Source of the DNA: Loxodes magnus
Lineage: Eukaryota; Ciliophora; Karyorelictea; Loxodida; Loxodidae
Direction of reading: 5' to 3'
Assembly (NCBI GenBank): GCA_946699065.1
Contig: CAMPDV010000361.1
Span: forward strand, 186,001 to 250,000
Length of the DNA: 64,000 bases
Below are positions 35,952 to 48,517 of the stretch, piece after piece. Below the pieces are notes generated by a model. It was not told the DNA's origin, searched no databases, and worked only from the letters and a program-made list of their open reading frames with translations. Position 1 is the stretch's first letter. Every line of letters begins with the position of its first letter. A program made the position numbers and the translations under genes.

Positions 35952-37430
35952 ATGTCACAAAAAACAGAAAATAAAATAGGAAATATGAAAAAAAAATTGA
36001 AACAACTAGAAAACAGTGATAGAAAGGAAGTATGCATAAATACAGCACTGTCTTAAAAAAAATAGAAAAAAATATATAAGATGATAGTATTGAGTAAAAA
36101 AATTGAAGAAAAAAGTACAGGAAAAATAATAAGCATTAGAACGATTTGGTTTTCACACTTTAAAGAAGAGGAAGCTAAAAATGCAGGGTAGGAAGATCAA
36201 GAAAAATAGGAAGTACAAGGAAATACTAAATAATAAAATAGACAGAATTAAACATAGGCACAGCAAATGTCAGAGGAATAAAATCAAACAAGGAAGAATT
36301 AAACAAGTTTATGTGTGAAAAGAAAATAGAAATAATGGCGATTTAAGAATATTTGTAGATAAACTGCTGAAATGCCTTATATATACGGATTCAGAGCTAT
36401 AATAAAATTGAGCACGCAAGCACTACAAAGGAGTATGATTTTATATAAAAGATGGAACTACCAGCAGAACTAAGGTATTAGATATAGCGAATCTCAATCA
36501 AGCAGAATTATTTTAGAAGAAGATTAAATGGTATAACATTTGATGATCACGATCAGCTGGCATTGAAAAACGTATTCAGCACTACAACATCCGACTCTGA
36601 TTAACTAATACCCTTTTATGAAAGTCTATAATATTTAAAAAAAGCAGCAAATAGATAAATTTTAATTTTAGGGAATTTTAATGAGCATATTCCTCAATTT
36701 TTACCATATGAGCATAATAATGCAGGCTAATACTTATTTAACTTGATAAAAGATTATCTTTTAGATCGTAAAGATCCAAATTAATATCCAACCTTCATCA
36801 CAACTTAAGAAAAAGGAAAATTCAAAATAGAATACTTCTTAACTGATCAGTATAAATTTCCTAATATTATCAACACAAAATTCTATCAATAGAGACCAAT
36901 AGGAGATCATTAGCCAGGTAAAATAAAGATAAACATTGCGGAAGAATATCGAAAAAATCCATAAATTAAAAGGATAAACTTTAAAAAATTAAAGCAATAA
37001 AAGGTTGAAGAGAAATTCAAATAATGATTCGAGTAAATGGATCTTAGTGAATTCGAAAATTTTGATAGCGAAGCATAATATGAAAAATGATCTGAATATA
37101 TCAAAAAATCTACCAAAGTGATATGTGGCTTTGTAACAAATTAAATGAGAAAATACTAATATACAGCAGAAATAATAAAACTAAGAAAAGACTTATAATA
37201 GCAGGCGGAATAAGTAAAATATCTAATTAGATAAGGATGCTAAGAAATTGATAATTATATTAAAATGAGATAAGAAGCAAGGAGAAAATTTAGACTACAT
37301 CAAAAAAAGATAGGAAAAATAAATTAAATATTTTCTTAGATGAAATTAATTAAGGAAACTTGAAAAGGAGTATAAAGATGATTAAAGTAGAGAAAATATG
37401 CACCTTGGACATTAATAAAAGGTACTCCTA
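35952..37430 (+). pseudogene. family A ORF2, unit 3, truncated before the reverse transcriptase
   Basis: The start ATG at 35952 (MSQKTENKIGNM) leads to the endonuclease: LNIGTANVRGIKSNKEELNK (about 36248), FDDHDQLALKNVFSTTTSD, LGNFNEHIPQFLPYEHNNAG (GDFN with Asp changed to Asn) and IGDHQPGKIKI near 36905. The linker domain follows (INFKKLKQQKVEEKFK, CGFVTNQMRKYQYTAEIIKL). Similarity to unit 2 ends near 37420, short of the reverse transcriptase. Loss of the 3' part with the 5' part kept is opposite to the usual 5' truncation of LINEs. Confidence 0.7.
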
Positions 37431-37444
37431 TCAATAATGTTTAA

Positions 37445-38770
37445 TTTAAATATATAACATTAAAAGAATATCTAGAGTAAAATCTTGCATCTATTAGCTT
37501 GATAGTACATTTATACTGGTAGAGGATATTTAGGTTATGTTTAGCGCTGAATATGAAGTATTAATTAGACTATATTTATTAGTTAAAGGTATAGTCTTAT
37601 GAAGACTAAGTTGTATACTTAGATTTAAGTAGTCTATACTTGCATTTAAAATTAGAGGTAAATAATTTAGTATGTTTTTAAGTTTGGAAGATATATTGAA
37701 ATAAGTATTTGATAAAATCTAAGGAGTATTAAGGTATAGCTTAAGCATATAGGCAAATTAAAGTTAGAAAATATAGTAATAAAAGTTGATAAAGCTAAGT
37801 ATAATATATACTATCTCAATTATATATTTTAAGGTATATAAATAAGCTAGTGATATCTATTAGGTAAATAATAAAGCTCAGATTTAGTATGAAGCAAATT
37901 AAACCTAATAAATTTCAGTAAGTAATAGAACGTTAAGTTTAGAAAAGAAAATATAGATTAACTTCAAGCTAAATAGGAGTAAGATATTATTAATGAAGTC
38001 AACTCTTAATTCACTTACTAACAAAATTTGAATCAGTTTAGTTGATTTTAGTCTAAAAGTGTGTTTTGACATGCTTAGTAAGAAAGTTTGACTAGAATCT
38101 GTAGGAAATAGAAGCTGGTAAATAACTTTGATGAGCAAAATAAAGTAATGTTATTATATAAAAAGCTTAGTTAACTTGAATAAATAGCAGAATATTTTAA
38201 GGTTATTCATGTTCTAAGAGATTTTATAGGGATTTGAAGATAAAGAGTATATCAATAGATAAATTATATCCCTAAACTTGAGGGAATAAAATAAATTTAT
38301 TAAAAGAACTCTAAAAATGAACGAGAGTATAACTATCTAGCTTCTTTTCATGTAAGAAGTCAGATATCTAATGGTTAGCTTGTATTATTAAGAAGTCAAG
38401 GAAAGAAGTTTGATAAAGAGGAAATTCTTAAGAAATATTAAAAAAGATTAATGATAATTAGAATCATCCTGAGTTGAATAAAAAATGTAAGATCAAGAAA
38501 TAATTTGTCTTCAGAATAAATTATCTAGACAATATAGAGATATAAGATTTGAAAGATAAATAAAGAACTTTATTTACTTAAGAAAGAAGAGTAGATGATT
38601 TTAGTTTGAATCAAGAACGTATATATATAGTATATTATAGAGATTATCTTAAGTTATACTTCTAATGCTTTTAGTCATTATAGAAAATTAAATTAATGCA
38701 TAAATACGAGTACTAAGAAACGCTATACATTCTAATTAATTTGATATATGTTTATAAGAGTTTTATTATA
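37445..38770 (+). CDS. unknown protein, probably frameshifted
   Basis: Two good frames follow one another. About 37900-38260 reads, among others, NFDEQNKVMLLYKKLSQLEQ and HVLRDFIGIWRQRVYQQ. From about 38270 the sequence NKINLLKELQKWTRVQLSSF, CKKSDIQWLACIIKKSRKEV, RINYLDNIEIQDLKDKQRTL and RVDDFSLNQERIYIVYYRDY is in another frame. Helical, charged and well composed; no domain is recognised. It resembles in style the 4.8-6.3 kb coiled-coil gene. The upstream part (37445-37900) is uncertain. Confidence 0.4.
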
Positions 38771-39049
38771 ATTTACTTAATAAGAAATTATTAAGATTTT
38801 ATTTTTAAATTTACCACAAAATATCCATTATTTTCATATTTCTGTCTTCCTAACTAGCAATATTAGTAAAACTTTGTTCTACAAGACATTTGACGAATCC
38901 TTCTATTTAATAACATGTCTTAACAATACTTTACTATTCCATTATTTTCCATATTTATACTCTTTCTAGGTTTTCATTTGGAAATCTTGCTTGATGTCTA
39001 AATAATTAGTCTAGGGGTTATTTACAATGTCAATTGGTATGACTTTTGA
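38771..39049. other. AT-rich spacer
   Basis: Nothing recognised between two convergent coding stretches. Confidence 0.4.
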
Positions 39050-41700
39050 TAGATATTTTAGATGATTAGTAAGGCACTTTTTAGAAATTTTAGATTGACA
39101 ATGTAACATCCTTGTTGATCTACTTCTAGGATACTTTTGTTTAACTGCAGGTTCTTAACTTTAATCTTGCTATTAATTCTCCTAATTGAATAGCTAAACC
39201 TAAATTTCCTCTATTAATCATTTGAATTTCTTATATAAAAACTTTATCTATTTTCTCTTAAAAATCCCTTATAGATATTTTGCTTAAGTTCATACTTGAT
39301 AGAACTCCAAGATATTGGGTCTTTATTAATATTCATACTAAAAGCATCTTAATAGCAAATTATTAATTTAGTGAGCTTACTAGATCATTTATCTTCAAAA
39401 GGTTATAATTAAATCTAGGTAACTGTACAAGGTATTAACTTGTACAGAATCAGAAAAACTCATAATTGATTAAAAAGTAAGTTTAAGGGTATAAAGCTAT
39501 ACTTTTAACTTTAGAGTACAAAGATAAAAGATCTATCTCAGTTATTAATCATATAAATGATTATTCAATAAGCTTCTATATTAGTCATTTAAACTCATTT
39601 TTCAAATATTACAATGTATAGAGCTTCATATATATAGATTTAGGTAAAAACCATTCAAACAAAAACAGACTATTATTAACTCTTTAAAACTTATATAATC
39701 CATTCTTTTACAAGGACAATCAACTTTAGCTTTATTTCCACAAGGACATTCTATTTTACAATTTGCTTTATGGATCACAAAGGCACATTTTAGACTATTT
39801 ATTCAATCGGATTTGAATAAGAGATAGTGGCTTTTCCTATTTAGATACTTACAATGTTTCCTATTAACTTGATTCATTTTCATCTTTTTTAAAATTTTGA
39901 GCATGATATTAATCCAAAGCTTCTTACACCTTACCTAAGAAGCTATATGTTGATTCTTGATGCTTGACAGATGTCTAAATAATCTAATAATACTTGTCAC
40001 TATTAATTTAAGAAGCCAACTTGCTTTCTTGTTCTAATTTTATAGCCAATATTCTAACTTCTGACTAAGAAGAACAGCTTGATTTGGCTAAAATATCTCT
40101 CTACTATCTCTTATCCGTTTGATTTGGCTTTTAATTAGGATGGATATAAGTGTATATAATTTGATTTATAGATGTCCTTTAGAGCTGAGGTTAATAAAGG
40201 CGTAGCTAATCTTGCATATAATTAGATAATAATGAAATAAAGGCCTATGGCTAATTGATGGCATTTTCATATGTTTCTCCTTTAATACTTTGATGGTTAT
40301 TAATTGGTAGCTAGCTATATATATAAGTGCTTCTTTTGAAGGTTGCTTGTGTTTTTCATTTGAGATAAATCTCTTAAAAATAGAGTTTCTTAGATAGCTA
40401 TATTATTATACATAAGAGTATCTAATGGATATATAGTAATTAATACTCCAGATATTAATAAATCTCTATAGAAGGGATAATTCTTAATTATTAGTAAAGT
40501 AGAGATAAAATGCCATATATGATGTATTAAACTCAGTTAGATATATAAAAATGAGCTAAATCTAGTTAATAGCTAATTAATATATGCAATTAGACAGTTA
40601 ACCTTACTCCTATCATTAACTCAAAAGTGTTTGATGTAAACTGAAAATAGGGAAGTTTATAAAGGTTATGTAGCAAGATATTAAACTGCAAATTGCTAGG
40701 ATCTAAATAAGAAGCTAAAATACTATAATGTTGATTATGATCTCTATTAGCATCTTAAATACTTTTAACTATTTACTTAGTAAAATTGTATACCTAGCTA
40801 ATCACTTAAAGACTAGAATCAATAAATTTCATAATGTCACTCAATCTAGAGTATTGGCCTAATATCATTAGTATGTCTTAATGATTGTTTAAACTCATCT
40901 TACTGAATTTTAGATGTTTTTTCAATAATTTTCAAAAGCTTAAGGCTTATAACTGGAAATTAAATTAAGATTTGTACAGAAGATTAAAGCTTTTTTATAG
41001 AATTATGTAAATAGGTCAGCTTCTTATTTTTCAACTAGGTATTATGCTTCAGTCAATATCTTAATTATTATCTTGGATTAAAACAAGCATAGAAACTAGT
41101 TCAAGAGTAAGATATCTTTATTTCTAAAACTGTTACAAATTACTTGTGCCAATCAAAAAAAGACTCACAAAAACATTCAGCTTTTATTTTTCTTGCTATG
41201 ATAGACAAACTGATTTCAGATTATAGTTCCTTAATATCTTTCTACTAGTTTAATCTAAAGTGGAAAAAAGTAAATATTCTCTATATAAAGCGAAAGAAAC
41301 CATCCATAAAAAAGTAAGAGATATTATTATAGTGCAGGTACTTAATTAACTTCAATTGATCAATTTCATTTAAAAAACTTGCTTAAATAAATAAATCTTT
41401 TAGAAAGGTTAAAGATGAATATTCCCCTTCTTTGAGCCTTAGCCAATAAGAATTAAAAGAGTATAATTAGATATTCGTTATTGTAAAATAGGTCCAACAT
41501 TTAAGTTCTTCTACTTTAATTTTCTTCTTCCAATTATTCTTATAAAGCTAAAACTTCTACTCCTTATTTTTACTTTTATTCTTGTAAATCCTTAATTTAA
41601 CACAAGCTATGGAGCTAATAGCTGGTTTAAGACAATCATGCAAATCATATGATTAAAAGGGAAGCTAATTAAATAAATAGAAGCAATTCTTACCTCGTAT
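39050..41700 (-). CDS. unknown large protein with Cys-rich segment
   Basis: Read leftwards from about 41680 the minus strand gives long stretches of natural sequence in one frame: WKKKIKVEELKCWTYFTI, NSYWLRLKEGEYSSLTFLKD, NEIDQLKLIKYLHYNNISYF, ARKIKAECFCESFFDWHKQF and EFKQSLRHTNDIRPILQIEW. Nearer the end a Cys-rich segment (C-x8-C-x3-C-x-C-x7-C-x-C, with HKANCKIECPCG; about 39790-39705) could bind zinc, although a second frame also reads well there. Around 39290-39100 is LGLAIQLGELIARLKLR. Frame changes are likely in between. I do not recognise a family. Confidence 0.45.
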
Positions 41701-42167
41701 CTTCGTATTGAGTAACTAAAATTCATTCGATATATCTCCTTTAAACTATGAGTAGAAAATTAAGATTTAATTAAACATAAACTCTCTTAAATTGGAGTAA
41801 CAAACTTTAACCCAATAAGTATAAGTACCTATAAAAAACATTAATACAAACTTAAAACCCTAAATTTAAAAACACATAACAGACTTTAAGTCTCTAGACT
41901 TATACATCAAATTCTTAAACCAAAACCTAATCTTAGAGCCTTCAAAATTTAACATCATCAAAGATACCTTTTAATTTCATATTTATATGCAAATTTCCAT
42001 TTACCATCATAAAATCAATATATCCACTTTTCATCCTCATTATTATGTAAATCATAGATTCAAGTACTCCCACAATATTTCCTATCTTAAAACCTAATTC
42101 ACTCTCCTTACTTCAAATTGTCAAAAAATTAACCAAGTAAATACAAATAGAAGAGAGGCTTTAGATA
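41701..42167. other. spacer between divergent coding stretches
   Basis: AT-rich with many CCTAA-like words, but no telomeric array or gene that I can support. Confidence 0.4.
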
Positions 42168-43140
42168 TGAGACAGCACTATGTTACATAATTAATCAATG
42201 CAGATTAGTTTTTATATCTCTAAGTTAATGATAGAACCCTATAACTAATTCAGACTACAATAAAGCAGTTTATAACACTAATGGACTAATACTACTTAGT
42301 TTGTACTTTGATTAAGAAAATGCAAACTCTTTGCTTTTATATAATACTACAACTGGACTAATCTTACATTTTTAAATGAATCTAATTAATACAATGAAGC
42401 AGTCAGTATTTGAATAGGATTTAACTATGAACAATTTTTCAGAATCATTCCCAAAAAGTCCTTGAATCTTGAATCTAAACAAAAAAATTCATCAACTATA
42501 GTAGAATATGGAGTCACTAACCTTTTCTTACTTATTAACAAAGATTACTCTTAAAGGATTTAGACCATAGCCAACTATCCTTAAATCTACAAAAAGGGAT
42601 TTGCTTTAATCCTTAGCTACAGAAATTCTCATAGTCTTTGGAAAAATTAGTTTTAATGGTCTTATTGGATTCTAGTTCGGTGATAGAGTGACTTTGAGTG
42701 AGGTAAAATATCAATTTTATTGCTTAGAGCTATCTTTAAATTCAGCATAAAAGTAGATCTCTTTAAATTAAATAGACTAAAAGTAAATGATTAGTATTAA
42801 GTTTAAGACATATAACATCATGAAATTTAAGCTAATTTAAGTAGGAAGCATAGATTATTATAAAGTTGAGATATTTAAAGTTATTATCTGACCTCCAAAT
42901 GCAACAGATACACTCTATCAAAGTTAAAACGAGTTTCAATTTCATGATTATAGCAATACAGATGGTAGCTATATAAGATGAGTATATGGATGTTGCAAGG
43001 GAAGAGAATTTGGTTTTCCACATAATAAATATCAGAAATTATATTTTAGCATTTTACAAAATCGAGCAAACATATATTTATACAGGCGCAAGTGTATTTA
43101 ACTATGATTATGTTATGAGCGAATGATCACAAAAGAAGGA
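42168..43140 (+). CDS. unknown protein
   Basis: A plausible start is ATG at 42168. The best-composed frame in the second half reads TEILIVFGKISFNGLIGFQF, GDRVTLSEVKYQFYCLELSL, MKFKLIQVGSIDYYKVEIF, then FHDYSNTDGSYIRWVYGCCK and GREFGFPHNKYQKL. The alternation of hydrophobic and polar residues suggests beta sheet. The first half reads acceptably in two frames, so the true start and any frame change are unclear. I do not recognise the family. Confidence 0.4.
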
Positions 43141-44129
43141 TTAGTATGGACTTATCTGTTTAATATCTGCAAGTAGCTTACTCACTATTCAACTAATGTA
43201 GTTTTATATAGACTAAAGATTTATTTTACTTTTCCCTTCTGGAGGAAATGCAGCTCCTGATTTATCTGACTCTTGGCGATTTCCTTATTCCATCCGAACT
43301 AAGCCAAGATTTGCTTTTTAAGGATAAGTTTCTGCTTTATTATGTGTCCTTTTAAATGCAAAATAAATCTAAGTTAGATTTTTTAAGAAATTATGTTTTT
43401 TTTACCTTTTTCTTTTTTTTTGTATCTCAACATCTTTATTTTGTGTTTCTTAGCTTTCTACACAGTCAGCATATAAGTGATCTTCTTTTTATTACTTGAT
43501 TAATTATCTAATTTTTTTAGATTTTATTATTATTTAAGTTTGATTACACAATCTCCATTGGATTGTATAGCTTTAATTATAACTTATTCATGGTTTATTT
43601 AATTAAGATTTCTAGTTTCTTATATTTTATTTTCTGTTTTTTTTTCTTAATTAAATAGAAGTGTAGAAGCTTTTAAGCTAAATTCTGTATTTTAGATTTA
43701 TTACTTAATTTTAAAGTAAATGCTGCTTATTTGCTTAATTAATTGCTAAACATTTAAACAAACATAAGAAAAATAAATTTAATTATTTTTACTTTTTAGA
43801 TTAATATACTTCTCTCATTATTTATAGAAAGATTAAAAAATGTGGTTAATTATTGAGATAAAGTGAAGTTATTAAGGTCTTATCATTAGGTTATCTATGA
43901 TTCGAAGGGCTGCAGATCTTAAAGTTAGTATTATCTCAGTTTAATGAGCTAATAATTTGATAAGGAAAGATTTGTAGATAAGTAATAAAATTTAAGATGA
44001 AATGAAGTAAAAATTTGATTAGAAAGTTTTAACAAACTAAATGAAAAATGAAATATAAATAGGATAGTAAAGATAAAAATAAGAATAAAATAATTTTTAT
44101 AAATAATTTAATCATTCACAATCAAAAAG
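43141..44129. other. AT-rich stretch with one short VPS29-like reading
   Basis: Mostly T-rich DNA without recognisable features. A short G+C-richer patch at 43248-43390 reads MQLLIYLTLGDFLIPSEL, discussed as a finding. Confidence 0.35.
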
Positions 44130-44245
44130 TAAAGCTATATCTCTTGCAAACAACTAAATTAATTGTGTAATACATTAAAAGGATTATCTTTTCGAATTGG
44201 AGATTTAAACAATTATTTAAAAAGATTGGAGTGATAAAAAATATA
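44130..44245 (-). repeat. copy of the 21.7-21.8 kb coding repeat
   Basis: About 110 bases matching 21715-21830 (AATTGTGTAATACATTAAA, then TTGGAGTGATAA). On the minus strand both read as FLNN.LNLQFEKII.LMYYTI. It sits just left of the unit 4 family C fragment. Confidence 0.5.
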
Positions 44246-45286
44246 ACAGTTACTTTTTGGAACTTATTTTGTTCAATGGGTTTTTGACAATAGCATTTTT
44301 TTCTTCTATAATGCTAAACTTTGCTTTTTTCCATAAATCTAAGGTAATTAAGTCATTTAATCTCAGTGCTTATTCATTTAAATTATCTTTTTTTATTCTA
44401 TCAGTTACTATCTATCTCAGGCGCAATTTAAATAATTATTTAAGCAATTTTTATTCTTTAGAATTAAATATTTTGCTACCAATCTTTATAGTTTCTTATC
44501 CTTTATTTAGCATTTCTTTAGGTATCTTATTTATATTTATGCATCTTTTATTTCAATGTGATATTTCTTGTTACATATTTTACTACTTTTTTATTATTTT
44601 TCAACCCAATTTATTATTAATTTTATTTGCCTTTTTATCTTCTTCATAATATCGTATCTAATTTTTTGATAATTTATTTATGCATCATCAAATTGCCAAA
44701 TTACTTAATTTTACACATATGCAAAACTTTTGTTTGATTTTTGTGAATGCTTTTAGCTACTTTTCTGTTGGATCTAAGCTTTTGTTTATACCAAAGTGAA
44801 TTAGGTAGTTATTATTATTGTCGTATTAATTTATATTTCTCTTCTTGTTAAAATATAAAAGTTTAATATTATTATTTTTTATGTTAGATAATTTATTAAT
44901 TTATTCTTAATCTAATAAAACAGTTAGAATAAGTCCAGTTGCTATTATTCGTACTTAATCTATATATTATCCAAATTCTCTCTAACAGTACTCAAGAGTT
45001 CCATTAATGCAAACGTTATTTTATTTTTGCTTTGTTTGAATTGTAACGTTTAAAATTTCTCTCTATAATCGATAGATTATTCCTATTTCTTAGACGAAAT
45101 TTTCTATTTTATTCTCTTTATTTTCTTCAAAAAATTGCTCATTAAAATATTTTATTTCTGTTAATTTTATTAGTTCATCTATTTTTCTTACTTTTTCTCA
45201 CCATTAAACATCCTTTCTAAAAACTTTATTTAGATGTAACTGAGTATAGTTTAATGTCTATCATATTAATCTCGAAAAATTATTAT
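44246..45286 (-). pseudogene. family C retrotransposon ORF1 remnant, unit 4
   Basis: It is homologous to about 13150-13880 of unit 2 (CTATCAGTT, ATTTAAGCAATTT and other shared words) but more diverged. The endonuclease part is missing to the left. At 45287 the sequence passes straight into the RING-Kelch 3' flank with no zinc-knuckle cassette, so this is the empty site. Confidence 0.55.
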
Positions 45287-45828
45287 GTTTGAATTTTTAT
45301 CGAGAGCATATGCACTATAATGGATTAGTTTTATTATTGGTCACACAATGGACATTTTTAATTATATAGATTTTAGTTTAAATGATTAAAGGAATTAATG
45401 TATTAAAGGGTTTAAGATGTTGACTTGATGATAGTAGTTATGAACTAATTAGTATTTAGATGTAGGTATAGCTTAATGATAATTTGATTATAGTTTTGAT
45501 TTGATTAGATAAATAATAGAGTAATCTAAGTAGTACTTGTATAATTTGAATATAAAGATGTATTTAAAGATAGTTTTTTTGACTATGTTGAATATGCTTT
45601 GGTATATTATAAGATGTATATTTATATCTGAATAATGATAATATTTGAATAATAGATTTTTAAATATGTTTAGATAAAATTTAATTCTTTATTTATTTCA
45701 GACGCTTTAACCATTTTAATAAGTAGTAGCATATTTACCTAATTAAAGATCTTTAAACTACTTCTTTACCTATGAGACTATATTTATTATAAATATTATT
45801 AATAATATAGATATTAAAATTATGTTTA
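45287..45828. other. 3' flank of the RING-Kelch gene, unit 4
   Basis: It corresponds to 14661-15192. Probably untranslated. Confidence 0.45.
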
Positions 45829-47224
45829 TCAGTTATGACTTCTAATACTTCTATAACTCAATTTTTCTAAATCAATCCTCATTATTGAAACTCTTGGCTA
45901 TTCTATAGCAAAAACATATCCATAGTTATTTCTTATTTTCATCTCCGTTAAAGTTGCAATATCTTTAAAAATTTAACTTTATTGCCATTATTCTTTGCTT
46001 CTTTTATATATTCTTCTTGAATATTCATTCGTAAATGCATTTTTCATACCTCCAAATATGACAAGAGGCTCTAAACAAACTATGGGCCTTGTAACAGCTT
46101 CAGGAAGACTCAAATTTTACTTACTCCATCTATCATTCTATATGTTATATTTTCATATATCTTTTAAAGTTTATCCTTTCTAATTTATCCCTCCAAAAGA
46201 ATAAATATTTTATTCATCTTTATCTACTACTAAAGTTAAATCTGCTATTTTAAATGGAAATTAAGTAACAGTTTTATCATTTACTTTAGTTTTCCATCTT
46301 TAACTTTTCTACTGATTATATGAGTTTATTATTATCAGTACCTCCTCCAATAACATAAAGATATTTTTAAGCAGCTGCTATTCCAAAGCCACCTCTTCCC
46401 TCATTTAGATCGCTAAGTTTTATGATATTGCCTTCATAATCGAACTACCAAGTTTCTTTTATTCCTTTCTTTTAATTTTAGTAATATCCTCCAATTAAAT
46501 ATAACTTATTTCTATATTCTATACTTTTACTATTTTATGGAATTGTAATTTAAACTTAGACTTATCGTAATTACTCTGTTTAAATATTAAATAAACTTAA
46601 TTTTTAAATTAATCAATTAAAAAAGTGAATATAGTTAGATTATATAAAGTGCTGGGTTAGTTTATGTTAATTAGTCTAAATAATATTTGGTTACTTAGTA
46701 TTGTGTTATAGTTTTTATCTTATTAGATTGTAAGTTAATTTAGACTTTAGTATTGTAGGTGGTTATGAGTTATATTAGAGTATAGTTGGTTTTAGTGATT
46801 AGTAGAATTAGATAATATTTGAGTGTTATTTTTGGTAGATAAATGTTGGTTAATGATTGATGATGATATTAGTTAGTGGTATTATGAGAGTATTACTAAT
46901 GTTTGATTATTTGGTTGTAATGGTTTTAGATTTTTCCATAATTTACCTCCTTATCTCTTTTAATTTCTATCTAGCATCTTAAATCTTTTATATGTATTAT
47001 TAGTTTTAAAATATCATTCTTATTAAATCACTTTCTTAAGGTAAATCATCAAATCTAAAATGGAATCCTTTTTAACAAATAGGACATTACATTATGCCTT
47101 ATAATCAGTACTCAGTATTCAAACACAAACCACAGTAAATATGTCCACAAGGTAAGACAGTTGGAAGAGCATTAGTTAAGTTGTAATCTTCTAAGCAGAT
47201 TAAGCATTTTGGTAACGCTTACAT
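45829..47224 (-). pseudogene. RING-Kelch gene, unit 4, with a one-base insertion
   Basis: Start complementary to 47222-47224. The distance to the TGA complementary to 45829-45831 is 1396, one base more than in units 2, 3 and 5. Comparing landmarks places the extra base near 46264 (AATTAAGTAACAG against AATTAATAACAG in unit 2), inside the Kelch part. The RING, linker and first blades (about residues 1-320) are intact, and the last blades are shifted out of frame. It is either a recently damaged copy or a sequencing error. Confidence 0.75.
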
Positions 47225-47476
47225 TTTTATTATTATTTAGACTACAAAAGCTATAAAAGGTAATTTATAACAGTTACCATCAAAAATACACTAGTATATC
47301 AAATTATCTATTATTACATTATTACTTTATTTATTTAAAAGTATAATATTAGGCTATTATATCAAGTAGCATATCACATTCCACATGCCACCGAACTTGG
47401 ATCGAGACTGCTATTAAATTTAATAAATGCATGAAAGAGCTTTACAATATATCTTTGATATTATTTTTTAAGAAAA
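47225..47476. promoter_or_regulatory. divergent intergenic/promoter region, unit 4
   Basis: It corresponds to 1020-1303. The core motif reads GATCGAGA with the left arm lost. Confidence 0.35.
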
Positions 47477-48450
47477 ATGTCTCCGTCGAAAAATATTATA
47501 ACTACTAGGAGGAAGGCACAAGAAAAAGTGATAGAAATCTTAAAACTAAGCAACCTATCAAAAAAGGAGGTAATTTATAACATCATATCAGATTTCAGCT
47601 TTGTGCAAATCATTATTATGGAAAAAGAAAAGAAAATAGCAAATTACCATAAAATAATTAGATTATGCAGCTCAAAACTGCTAAAAGAATAGGAGTTACC
47701 TGTTTCAATCAATTTTTAGAAGAAAATTACTACAACCAAAGACTCAGTCCAGCTGAAATGAAAGAAAATTAAATTTTTCAAGCATTTCTCAGATATCTGA
47801 ATTAAGAATATGGTAAAAATATTTAGAGTGTGAAATTCCTTCAGACAGGAATTATTATTATATGATTCAAAAATAAGGAAACACTCATGCAATCCGGAAA
47901 TAATTACACTTGAAAAAGTAGAAATTTTTTAATACCAACAGAGCAAAGAAATATAGGGGAATTCTACAACATTAAGAAATACCCGATTCATTGAACATTT
48001 AACATGTATTCAAGTTTTAGCCAGGAGAAACCCATCTAAAGCAATACGGAAAAATAGTATGTACAGAGATTGGAACCGTAAAAGATACAAAGGGAACCAA
48101 TGAAAAAATGAAAAATTATTTAGAATTGAAGAAGATCAAAGACGCAGAAAATATACCAGATAAGTTAGACGAAAGGTAAAGCACTTACTTGAGTCAGTCT
48201 GGAAATCCCATACACGTATCGTTGTATCGCTAACCATCAATTTGAAAATGTATGAGTTGTAACCAAAAAGGGCTCAGCTCAAATTAATGCTTAAGAAAAA
48301 AAGTTATAAAGGAAACAATTAGAAATGCTAAGGAAGTAAAAACTTGGCTGATGTATTCAGAAATCAGGAATAAACAGGAATAAAATGCCTTACTATAAAG
48401 AGAAACAGATAGCAAAAGAAAAGAAAGTGAAGAAAACTGAAGAACATAAA
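47477..48450 (+). pseudogene. family A ORF1, unit 4, 3' truncated
   Basis: An ATG at 47477 is in frame through RRKAQEKVIEILKLSNLSKK; the ATG used in unit 2 is AGG here. Homologous blocks continue (RIGVTCFNQFLEENYYNQR). It carries the WD40-like patch (48197-48233), as unit 2 does. Similarity to ORF1 ends near 48450 and a WD40 gene follows. Confidence 0.55.
48197..48233 (-). repeat. antisense WD40 fragment inserted in ORF1, unit 4
   Basis: It has the same sequence and position as 17574-17610, differing at one or two bases (CGCTAA for CGCCAA). Only 785 bases downstream lies a complete WD40 blade with the matching motif in the sense direction. Confidence 0.6.
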
Positions 48451-48517
48451 CTTCAAATAGATCAATTTTATTGTAACCTATAATTATGAAAATGGAAAAC
48501 AAAATACAGATTACTAA

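Noticed and set aside
41860..42120. Telomeric repeats (CCCTAAA/CCTAAT-like words)
   Set aside because: The words are scattered and irregular with no tandem array.
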